From contig BBXU01000243.1 in assembly GCA_001598975.1 (NCBI GenBank), positions 1-23,478 on the forward strand: a DNA stretch of 23,478 nt, given 5' to 3'. Below, one piece after another: positions 1-9,464 of the stretch (position 1 is the first letter of the stretch; each line of letters opens with the position of its first letter). The translations under genes and the position numbers were made by a program. The notes below the pieces were generated by a model. The model was not told where the DNA came from, made no database searches, and was given only the letters and a program-made list of their open reading frames with translations. The DNA comes from Parachlorella kessleri. Lineage: Eukaryota > Chlorophyta > Trebouxiophyceae > Chlorellales > Chlorellaceae.

Positions 1-3000
1 CAGATGCCCGAGCCTCCCCGGCAATGCATGCTTCAAGCAATAAATCAAGCAATGTTACAAGCAATAAATCACACCCACCTCGTCGTTCACAATGGCCCAG
101 GTCTCAGGCACTGCCTGGTCGTACTCTGCTGCCCACGCCTTGTTGCCCAGCCTTGGAGCGCCCAGGGTGTACACAGCCAGTGACACCTGTGGCCACCGCT
201 TGCGGATCTCAAATGCAGCTAGCTCCGCCAGGGCTCCACCCAGCGAGTGCCCTGCTCAGCAGCACGGGACTTTCAGCAAGGTTTGGGCCTGAAAAAGCTC
301 TTTACGCACAAGCACTGGATGTCCGATTGCTGATCCATCTTCCTCTGCAGGTGCCATGCCCACACTCAGGCCATGAGTGGCTGCCTGCCCGATTTGCTGC
401 TCAGGCCTTTTGACAGCAGCTGCTGACCCAGGAGCTGGTCGTGGGTGGGCTTGTGGGGAGGTGCGGAGAAGGCTTGGGCTTTGAGGGAGGCTACGGGAGC
501 AGAGGTGGGGGATGAGGGTCAAGTTCCTGACGGAGCAGCACGCAAACATGGCACTCAACAAAATCTCATTATACTTGCAGCCGGGCAGATAGTTGGTTTG
601 CATGCGTAGCGCAGCATAAACCTGGTGGTTCTCACTGTATCCAATGCACTTTCCAAATACACTACATGCCACATATATGCCTACACTGACAGCGACGAAG
701 AAGAGTCTCACAGCAGCCACACCTACCTGTTACATAGATTGTCAAGGCCTCTTGACTCACGTGGCTGCTGGCAATGATTCCCTCCAGTCGCGTCAGGACG
801 CTGGCAGCAAAGCCCTGCCCCCTCCATGCATTGTAGAACCCTGCAAGCCATACAACAGCACCATGGTGGCCAAGGGATGGCTGCAAAATATGATCTGCAA
901 ACCATACAATCTTCTGATGATGATTTATTTCCCTTCAGGCCATTGATGGGTCTTGGCGCGCTGACCTGAGTGCACTCTCACTGGCAGACCCTGGTGCCAC
1001 CTTCTCGGTTCGTGCCATGTCTGCAGCAACTGCGGACACACACCACGCGGCCAGCCTTAGTAACACGGCATACCATGGTTGTAGTCGGCAGCGTGAGATG
1101 GTGAAGGGCATGGGGTGTTGTCTACGCATTGACCTTTCATCCTCACAAGAAATTAAGGCGTGGGGATGAAATGTGAGGTGCACGTGCCGGCCTCGTTCTG
1201 CCATTTAGAGGTGAGACCCCCCACCTTTATATCAGTCCAGATGTTCCTGGTGGTCGCGGTTCCCCTGAACGCAAGCACTATGGTGCTGCAGCCAGGGCCC
1301 CACCCCAGCACGGCCTGGGTGTGGGTTGTGGGCTCTAACAGCAGCTCACATTCTTGCAGGCCAAAGAGCTCCAGAGCGGTGCCTTGCTTCACAGGTGACC
1401 CAGGGATCTACAGTGGCAGGCATCAAAGGCAAATCCTCCTAAGTCCCCGGCCCCTCTGCAAAGCGCATCCTACATGTACAGATTGTGGCACCTTCAACAC
1501 AGACTTGAGATGCAAAAGTGCGAAGTAGGAACCACCCCGCTGACACAGCCGTAGCAGCAGCAGCCAGCAGGTCTCATGGTTTTAGGCCTACAGGCTGCCT
1601 GGCTTGTGGTGACTGACAGTCCCCAGCTTACCCCGTACTGATAAGCAAGCCGGGACCACAGGAACAGCCGCAGCGCCAGCTCCATGCAGAACATGGGCTC
1701 CTTCTCCAGGACAGCAGCAGCGTCAGCGGTGGCCTGGGCCTTGTCGGGGAGCACCCCTAAGGCTGGCAGCACTTGCTCCTCAAAGGTTGGGAGGCCTGCA
1801 TGTTTTAGGGGTGCAGGGCTCAGCTACGCACATCTCACAGCCATTGCGGACTGCCAAACGGGCTGGTGCGAAAGGCCCTCTCAAGTCTGATGACCAACCC
1901 GAACAGTTGCAGGTAGTGTGCTTGGGGACGCCTGGCTTGGCTCAGTGACACCTAGAGCACCCGATAGGTAATGGGCCGCCCACCCAGAAAGTCAACTCAC
2001 AGCATCACATGCCGTACCAATCAAGCCATGGCACAGACATGGCTCACCTGCTGAGGCCTCCAGCAGGTGCGCTGTGCGCTCCCGTCGCTTGGCAGGGAGC
2101 TCCGCTCTTGACCAGGCAAACTCCTGCAGGTAAGCCTGCAACAGAAGGGCCGTGTACTGTCAGCCCTGGCCTCCTCAGCCGCCATGAAAACAACACAGTG
2201 GCCATTACGCTGCCTTTCGACCCCTTCCTTCCCGCCCCGACTTTGCCTTAGCAAAATGTACATTTGCAAGATCCCCGCATACCCTCCCATAATCCCAATC
2301 GATGGAATGTGCACCCGCAAAGCCACAGTAGTGAAACTCACTTGCAAGATGGGCGCCCCCAGTTGGCTGGCTGGCATATACAGGAAGACGGAGGTGAAGA
2401 CCATCACAGCCAGAGACAGCTGCACTGGGGGCAGTCCTAGCTGCAGGCAAGGACACACACATGAAAAGCAACTCGTCATCAACTTCGGTCCCCCAACCAC
2501 CAGCCAATAGCTACTTTGCAGGACATGGCATGCCTCTCCATGCCGGATACTTTGCTGTGGAACTGCACAAGCGCCTCGAAGCAGCTAGAGCCAGCATGCT
2601 GCAGCAGGATACCCCAGCAGGCAGCACATTCTTGAAGCACATACTACATGCAACCAGGTCCACCTGTGAGTGTAGATAGGTCCAGCAAGAATCGATGCCG
2701 GCGGCAACTAGGATGACATGATCCAAAACCACAGCTGCGAGGACTACCGAGGCGTGGTGAGCCTGCAACAATATGGTGTGCGTATGTAGGTTGATCAGAC
2801 CGCTGCAAGGTTACTGAGCTGCCGGGTTGAGTAGGTCAGAGCATCAGGGCGCAATGTGCTACCAAGAACATGGGTAGTAGTGAGGCTTCTCATGAGCAGA
2901 TGGCTCACATTGGGCAGACATGGCGGGGCACAGCGTCTGCCTGCTTACCTGGACTCTGACATACAGGTTCGTGATGCGGTATTGCACATAGGGAAGCTTC

Positions 3001-5258
3001 CTGCAGAGCATCGCACCCTGATTGAGTCAATGCATAGGGAGAAGCAGCATACCTGCTAGTGGATTCCAGGCACTGCCATGCCAGAGCCGCGACCACACCT
3101 CAATGTGACAGTCATCAAGGCTTACTACCCAACCCAAACATGGCTCAAGCCCACCGTGTACAGCAAGGGGGCGACATACAGGCAGCTGATGAAGAACAAC
3201 CTGGCACATACAAAAAGAGGACACTCCCGCTTGCCTGTGATCCCTGAAAGCCAGCGCCTGGTAGTAAAGGTACAGGGCGACGTAGATTAGCGTGCCAGCT
3301 GTCTGAATGGCCATGCCCACTAGTTGGCGGGTGCCGGGCTCACAGGAGGCATCCACGTCCGCCAGGCACTCCTTGTTGAGGGCTATCACCACCTTGTCGC
3401 CTTGGAACTGAAAACAAGAGCAGCGTCAGATGTGTGGCTAGGCAGTTGCACGTGCCATCAGGGGCACCCTAGCAAGGAGCGCCCTGGTGGCCGCCTTGAT
3501 CTGAAACTGCCAATGGAAGGAGGCAAAAGGCAGCAGGTACTGTGATTCTCAGTCTCGTTCACAAAGCCCTGAGAGACTCCAGCTGTTGTTTATCCATGAG
3601 CGAGCACTTCTACTGGGGAACCCTGGAGCGTTCACAGATGGTTACCTGCCGTATGATGGTCATAAGGTACACGCCTTCCAGCACAGCCCAGAGTGCCACC
3701 TTCCACACATGGAGCCTCAGCTGCTGCCGCAGTGGCAGCTCCACCACCAACACCCCTGGCGGCTGGCGAGCTGCTGCTGCTGACTGTTGCGCCAGCTGCT
3801 GCACTGTCTTTGTAGACCCATTTGCTGTGGCTGGGGGCCCAGGCATATGACGGCCTGTTCCTGCCGCCTTAGATGGTTGTGCAGAAGGACCTGACGGGGC
3901 GCGCTCAAAAGGGCCATCAGGGAGTGCCGCAGCTGTTGCTGGCCCCGTACGCGTTCCAGTCACCTCGCCAGCAGACAGACTACCAGGAGCACCTCTTGCT
4001 TCTCTTGGCGGTGACACGCCAGGCTCAGCTTCTGATCCTGAGGGCAAGCCAGGCTGGGCACCTGATGCGGCAGCATGTGTGGTACCTGCGGCAGGGGTCG
4101 GACTGGCATGGCAGGCAGGCGTGGCTGCGCCGCCCACGTATCCTGCCCCTGCAGTGTCGGGTGTGCAGGATACACACGCGGCTTCCCCTGTTGGCTCCCC
4201 TGGCCCCACAGCCTGCTCGTGGGCTGCAGAGGACCGCTGTTCCGTATGCTGCCCAATGCCGCACTGGCAACGGCTGGCAGCATTGCGGCAGCCCTTGAGG
4301 CTGCGGCCTGCAGTTGAGACCGCAGCGCTGAAGCTCCAGGCACTGGGCCCACGGTGCAGCGTCATGCTGTGCATGCGAGCGGTCAGCCAAAGCAGCAGCG
4401 TGCTGATGCAGGTCCAGCGCAGCTGAGCAAGGATTGCGACAGAGACTGCTGGGAAGACGCACTCTGCTGCCACCACCAAAGCGAAGGCGGCCATCCAGGC
4501 AGCTGTCATAAGGATCTGTGGGGCAGGAAGGAGAAGCAACAATGAGGCAACCACAGACCAAAGCTGGCATGGGCCATGAGCTAACACCCAGCGAGCAATG
4601 TCTTTAATAGGTCTTTTGCTTCAGACGTCTAAATGCGTATCGTGCAAGTTTCATGTTGAACCCATCATCTAGTAGAGTACAATAGTGCAAGCTGCTGTGA
4701 CTGCTATGTGGCAAGTGGTGAATCACCTGGAGAACCAACATCACAGCTGCATCAGTTGAGAGCGCCTTTTGGTGGGCCGACCTGCATCAAACCTACCATG
4801 AGTGCCTCTTAGAGCTACAGTGCACGAAGGACAATGCTGTCCATCTTGCAGCCTGTGGCTTGCCTTGGTGGGCTCACAGCTGCTCTCCTGAAGATCCTCA
4901 GGATTTGCAGATTATACCCTGGTTGCACCTAAAGCCTTGTCTGCTTTTGCGCCCCTAGGAACTAGTGGTGGCAGGAGCTCGCTACAGCATTATTAACCCG
5001 CTCAAGCGTGCCTCCCTCCACCCACCACATTCGTCCGCGCTGCACCTCACGCCTCATCCTGGTCACAAAGACGCCACCCAATACCAGGAGGCCTGCCAGG
5101 CAGGCGGCCGCAACACCCGTCATGGTTGGGTAGTAAGCGCCTTCGTGAGATGATGAATTTCGCAGGGACAGAAGGTAATTCCTCTTGGCCAGGAGTGCGA
5201 TGGCCAGGCCAACCAGGGCCAGCATAAGAGCCCACAAGGCTGCCTGGATCGCCAGAGC

Positions 5259-5302
<44 letters not shown>

Positions 5303-5818
5303 TGCAGGCTTCACTTCTTAAGGCCAACACCCTTGGATCAGGGCTGGCAAGTTGCAATGCTTGTGGGGAGAGGCGGGCCTGGGTGCTATGTCAATATTGC
5401 TTTGGGTGGTGCCTGCCTGAGGTTGGTGCAGCACTCCTGTTTGCCACAAGGCTGGCTGGCGGACAGCTACAGGCCTGGGGGCACGGAGTGGAGGTGGAAG
5501 GCAACCAGTAAGCAGGTACTGTGGCATCTGTGCAGCAGGTGCGCACCTGGCGCCGTGTTGTAACCTCCATCTGCAGAACAACCGGCAGGCTGGGCTGTCG
5601 CTGCTCCCCCTGCTCGCACTCCTTGGCAGGCAGTGTGCTCGACTTGGGCCTGCTGGTGTTGAAGCTCTCCCCCTGAGCCCCGTTGCAAGCAGTAGCCGTG
5701 GGACCCTGCGTCCAGCTTCGTGGTTCAGACTACCGCTTGGTTGGAGGCCTCCACCAGGAGGCCAGCCAGGCTGCGTAGTTACCTGTCGACCTGGCGTGGC
5801 CACATCGCACTCCTCCAT
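1..5818 (-). CDS. Multi-pass membrane protein with class 3 lipase domain (5' part; gene runs off the left edge)
   Basis: Probable membrane-anchored acylglycerol or phospholipid hydrolase. Modelled exons on the minus strand: 5818-5783, 5729-5547, 5258-5046, 4515-3646, 3407-3235, 3000-2949, 2762-2664, 2440-2342, 2123-2048, 1795-1632, 1407-1225, 1029-966, 840-727, 251-79. They give 833 codons with every phase compatible. About seven hydrophobic helices fill residues 74-575. The Lipase_3 core follows: VLAFRGTATTRNIWTDIK (oxyanion strand), RVHSGFYNAW, IYVTGHSLGGALAEL with the nucleophile Ser near residue 778, and YTLGAPRLGNKAW. The catalytic Asp and His must lie beyond the left edge. Multi-helix N-terminus plus Lipase_3 recalls sn-1-specific diacylglycerol lipases, but that is an inference from layout. 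Least certain are exons 1-2, the end of exon 3 (alternative donors after 5022 or 4998 also keep phase) and the start of exon 11. The intron after exon 5 has a GC donor. Confidence 0.8.
79..1407 (-). CDS. Lipase_3 catalytic core (exons 11-14 of the lipase gene)
   Basis: Four exons (1407-1225, 1029-966, 840-727, 251-79) encode the recognisable hydrolase core. Exon 11 carries ELFGLQECELLLEP, a typical lead-in, and AFRGT, the conserved strand before the oxyanion hole. Exon 12 ends in RVHS and joins in phase to GFYNAW of exon 13, recreating the family motif VHxGF. Exon 13 ends in IYVT plus G, and joins exon 14 to give GHSLGGALA with the nucleophilic Ser. Exon 14 ends in AIVNDE at a GTGGGT donor, where the family normally continues N-D-x-D-P-V. 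The split glycine codons at both junctions argue that the splice model is right. Positions 1-78 are intron. The remaining catalytic residues are outside the window, so activity cannot be judged. Confidence 0.85.
2342..5258 (-). CDS. Membrane domain of the lipase protein (exons 3-8) with a large low-complexity loop
   Basis: Exon 3 (5258-5046) encodes two hydrophobic helices, one starting ALAIQAALWALMLALVG and one containing AAACLAGLLVLGGVFV. Exon 4 (4515-3646, 290 codons) begins with a helix (AAWMAAFALVVAAECVF), then runs about 215 residues rich in Ala, Pro, Gly, Ser, Thr and Gln, and ends with another helix (VALWAVLEGVYLMTII). Exon 5 (3407-3235) has a Cys-containing stretch, ECLADVDASCEPGTR, and a helix, GTLIYVALYLYYQALAF. 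Exon 6 starts with KLPYVQYRITNLYVRVQ. Exons 7 and 8 (99 nt each) each encode one helix. Seven helices plus a long disordered loop before the lipase core is more than the four helices of animal DAG lipases. Topology was judged by eye only. Confidence 0.7.
3001..3234 (-). other. Probable GC-AG intron (intron 5 of the lipase gene)
   Basis: The coding frame around the end of exon 5 has no GT donor in the required phase, but CACAG|GCAAGC fits the strong consensus of GC-AG introns (AG|GCAAG). Splicing to CTGCAG|GAAG at 3000 rebuilds an Arg codon and gives DHRKLPYVQYR in frame. The intron is 234 nt. The call rests on frame continuity and on the donor matching the known GC-AG consensus. Confidence 0.65.
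5262..5301. repeat. (CA)n / (GT)n microsatellite abutting a splice acceptor
   Basis: An uninterrupted run of about 19 CA units on the plus strand. On the minus (gene) strand it reads (GT)n followed by GCAG, the acceptor of lipase exon 3. The tract is itself bounded by AAG|GT and GCAG, so it could in principle be read as a 42-nt GT-AG intron or as an in-frame Val-Cys repeat. I treat it as the 3' end of the 288-nt intron 5546-5259. Confidence 0.9.
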
Positions 5819-7029
5819 CTAATCGCTAGCAACCCACGCCTTATAGCCGCTGTTATAATAGCTGCTCAAGCCCTGGGCACCAAGGCAAGAGCCATAGCAA
5901 GGCACTAGGAACACCGACCATGACTGGGGTTGCGTCGCTTCACCAACTTCACCAACAATGCTTCATATTGAGTTGTAAATAATGAAGCTGAATGGATTTT
6001 GTTTTGCCACCTGCGAGGCTAGTTGCGCCAATTGATCACCATAGCAGGTCACCGCAGCGAGGCGCGGATGGGCATTGACTTCAGGAAAGCTCAAGAAAGC
6101 AAGTGCGACTGACCGGCACTTGCACTGCTTGTTTGCAGCTGCGCAATTTATAGGGGCACTTGGACAGGTCACCCCGGAGCATGGCTGCAGGCCCTGCAGG
6201 GCTGTCACTTTGCCCCTCCTTTTCTATTTAGGGTGGCTGATCGTGCCACGCAGTGCGACAGAGTTAGAAGAAGGGGAAGGCCTCCTTCTCTATTCCCACT
6301 GCCTGCCACCGTTGACAAGGTCTTTTGCGTGCTCAAAATGCTGACAGAGCATATTTTACAGTTGTTGAGAATGGACGAGTTGATCACCATCAAGTCTGGA
6401 CAAACAAATGAAACAAGAACAGCAATTCACAAGAACAGATCTTTAGAGAAGGAGCATCCACTTTAAACATGTCCAGAGCAAGAGCATGTCAGTGCTGCAC
6501 AAGAAGAACTGCAAAGCCACTGCATCCTTTATTACGATCACAATGGACCCGCCAGCTTTTCCAAGTCTTGGAAACTCACAAATAGGTACAGGACTGTTAA
6601 AATCGATAGGGAACGGCATTGAGAGTCCTCTCTATGGCTACCAAAGAAGGCAGGTTTGTAGGATAAAATCATCGGCAGTCTACAAGCGCGAGAGGCCAAC
6701 TGCCTTACGAGCTCACAGGGCCCGAGTACCAGGACCAGCGTAGGAGAACAGGATCATCACAGCAGAAACGCTGCATAGTCTGGACAGGCTTACATGATCT
6801 CAACGAAATATACCCTCAATAAAATCCAAGCCGCTCCGACAGCAACTAAAAAACCCTCCTGCTGTACCACCAGTTGTTGTCCAGCCATCAGCGATGTCAC
6901 ATAATGGTGGGCCTGTGAGTACTGAGCAGATGAAAATTAGGCTCCTTAGTGGAGGTCTAGACCCTCAACACCCTACTTAGAAACTCAACGACATAGAGCA
7001 CCAGGCTGTGGCCTGCACACCCTCCTTGC
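5819..7029. other. Intergenic region and 3' UTR of the ABC transporter gene
   Basis: This 1.2-kb stretch lies between the modelled start of the lipase gene and the stop of the ABC gene, which point the same way. It is more AT-rich than the exons. Short open frames exist on both strands but none shows a recognisable motif or exon-like splice flanks. The part next to 7029 should be ABC 3' UTR. The part next to 5819 should hold the lipase promoter; TATA-like words on the minus strand at about 5838-5862 lie very close to the modelled ATG, so either the leader is very short or the true start is elsewhere. Confidence 0.6.
6790..6794 (-). other. Candidate polyadenylation signal TGTAA of the ABC gene
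   Basis: TGTAA, the usual polyadenylation signal of chlorophyte nuclear genes, occurs on the minus strand about 236 nt after the TGA stop. I found no other copy in the first roughly 500 nt downstream. Cleavage would be expected a dozen or so bases further on (lower coordinates), giving a 3' UTR of about 250 nt. Confidence 0.5.
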
Positions 7030-9464
7030 TCACTGCTGACCGCCATCGGTGGACAGCCGCACCGCCTCGAATGAGGCCCTGGTCGCCTCAAAGCTGGGGC
7101 GTGGCTTGTGGCCCAGCTGGATGCCAGCAGCGCGCTCCTCGTAGAAGTCTGCAGCGCAGCAGGGAAAGGGACATTGAGTTTGGGTTGGGAGTTGAGCTCC
7201 TCTCATTGCGATGTGAGGAGAGCGATGCCCTCCGAAAGTGCATCACGCTGAGGCTGTGCAGCAGACTGGCCAGGGGACGCGGCGCATGCTGCTGCCGTTT
7301 GCAATGCAGGCGGGCCAACATGGAAGCAAGGCCGGCCACCCTTCACACAGTTGAACTAAATTCACTGCAGCCGCAGGTCCGGTGCATATCGCAAGCGCAG
7401 GCAAGGTCTATGCAATATGAAGTCAGGGCGGGGTCAGACAAGAGATGGGCTGACACAGAGCGAGAAGGCCTACCTGCAGCCATCTTGCGCAGGGCGGCAG
7501 CGCCGGCGGGGCCGGTGCGGTCCACCAGGGCGGAGAAGGCGGAGTCGGGGCGGGCCAGGAGCACCGAAGGAGGCGCAATCTCCGCAACGGTGCCGGCATC
7601 CATGACAATCACCTGGTCGCTGCGGATCACGTTGTCCAGCCTGCAGCAGAGGTAGGGAGTAAGGAGTAAGCATTTGGTCCTGCTGGTACACCTTAAAAAC
7701 CGTCAATAGATTAGGGCAACTTGACCAGCCAGGAGGGGCGTGGCTATTGGCCATGGCAGGTGCTGCGTGGAAAGGATAATTGCAAATGGCTGGTGCATCG
7801 AGGTCCACGGATACACGCCTAGACACACTGGCTCTGATAAAGGCGGCACCTAGCTTGCGAACCATGTGCATTTAGTCACCTGTGAGCAATGGTGAGGGTG
7901 GTCCTGTCAGAGAACAGCCTCTCAATGATCTCAAGCACGTGTGCCTGCACATATCAAATCAAATTACATTGGTCACCGTTCGAGCTACTTGCAACGTGCT
8001 GCTGTGCTGTTCTAAGTAGAAGTAGAACCTTACAGTAGACCACCCAGCACCGCCACCATGTACACTCAAAAGCTCTACACACAAGGCGCATGGTCCCTAC
8101 CTCTGCCATGACCTCTATACTGCAAGCTGAAGGTGGTGTGGTGCTACAGGCCAGGCTCACCTCAGTGTGTGGGTCCATGGCAGCTGTGGCCTCATCCAGG
8201 CACAGCACCGGCACCTTCTTGAGGGCCGCGCGGGCCAGGCACATCAGCTGCTGCTGACCCAGGGACCAGGCCTGGCCGCCGGTGGCGTCGATCTTGGCGT
8301 CAAGGCCACCGATGCTCTTGACCTGCGGGGGCGACCATGGTATGCTGTGCTTTACTCTTCTGGGGCGCACAACAGTCAAACTGTGGAACACCATCCCTGA
8401 GTCGTGCAGGTGAGTTCTCAAGGCGCACAAGCCTGTCGAAGTGCAAGTGTCTGTCGACTGGAGGCGCACGTGGGAACATGCCTGGCAACACAGCACAACA
8501 CGGCGGACTCACGGTAGGGCCGCAGGGGAACGGGGACTGTGCAAACGACTTGCCAATTCGATGTTGCATGCGAACAAACTAAATACAACAGGCGGCAAAG
8601 CGGGCAGGGCCATGGCGTGAGGGACTGCCCTACTCTTACATAAGCCCTTGAAAAGACTCCGGCTCACCTGGGTCTCCAGGCCGCAGTCTTTGAGGGCCTC
8701 CCACAGCTGCCCATCGTGGCCAAACTCCCCGAAGGGGTCCAGGTTGGACCGCACAGTGCCGCTGAACACCACCGGCTCCTGCAGGGCAAAATCTTATTGT
8801 GCACTTAGAGACAGTGGAATATTCCATTGACACGAGGTTGGAGCGCACGGTGCCGCTGAACACCACAGGCTCCTGTAGGCGTGACAAAGCACGAGAGTTA
8901 CAGCAGATAACAGCAAATCACAGCAGGTGATACAGCAGCTTGCAGGCAGTCATGCAAGGGCGACGCATGTTTGACAAGAAAGGGCATGGCATGTGGGCTC
9001 ATGCGGGGTGTACACAGCATACCACATGCATAGTGCGACAGCAGCATGGCTGCAGCCTACATGGCTGCGTAAGTGACTGTACCAGGCCCCCTGGGGGACC
9101 CCCCTGGAGACCCCCTTGGGCACAGCTGGCATGCATGACCCACCTGAGGGATGACGGACAGGCCGCGGCGCAGGGTGTTGAGGCTGAGGGTGGAGATGTC
9201 AACCCCGTCCAGCAGGATCCTGCCGGACTCCAGGTTGAACATGCGGTACAGTGCCAGCAGCAGGGTAGACTTGCCGGAGCCGGTGCGCCCCACCACGCCC
9301 ACTTTTTCGCCCGACTTGATGTTGAAGCTGACGGAGCGCAGGGCGGGGGGCAGGTGGGGGGCATACTTCATGACCACTCCTTCAAAGGCCATGGCGCCGG
9401 AGCGGGGCCAGCCCTGAGGGACCTTGGCGCCGGGGTTGTAAGCGATGAGGTCGCCAGACTTGTC
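7030..9464 (-). CDS. Nucleotide-binding domain 2 and C-terminus (exons 22-27)
   Basis: Exon 22 (321 nt) carries VMKYAPHLPPALRSVSF, the A-loop region, and Walker A GRTGSGKST at about residues 1095-1103. It ends exactly at the Q-loop (LSVIPQ). Exon 23 continues EPVVFSGTVRSNLDPF. Exon 24 has the divergent signature WSLGQQQ, typical of ABCC NBD2 in not being LSGGQ, and Walker B VLCLDEATAAMD with the catalytic Glu near 1224. Exon 25 ends in the switch-His motif TIAHR. Exon 26 has NVIRSDQVIVMDAGTVAE and the C-terminal ABCC extension. Exon 27 encodes the last 38 residues. Compared with NBD1 this is the hydrolytically complete half. Confidence 0.93.

Noticed and set aside
5047..5357. Protein with a Val-Cys repeat encoded through the GT tract
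   Set aside because: The tract ends in a good acceptor directly before a clear helix-coding exon, and an upstream exon (5729-5547) joins in phase. An intronic repeat is more likely.
7008..7655. 215-codon open frame on the plus strand
   Set aside because: It lies antisense to the last two ABC exons and their intron and has arginine- and serine-rich, motif-free content. It is a GC-rich shadow frame.
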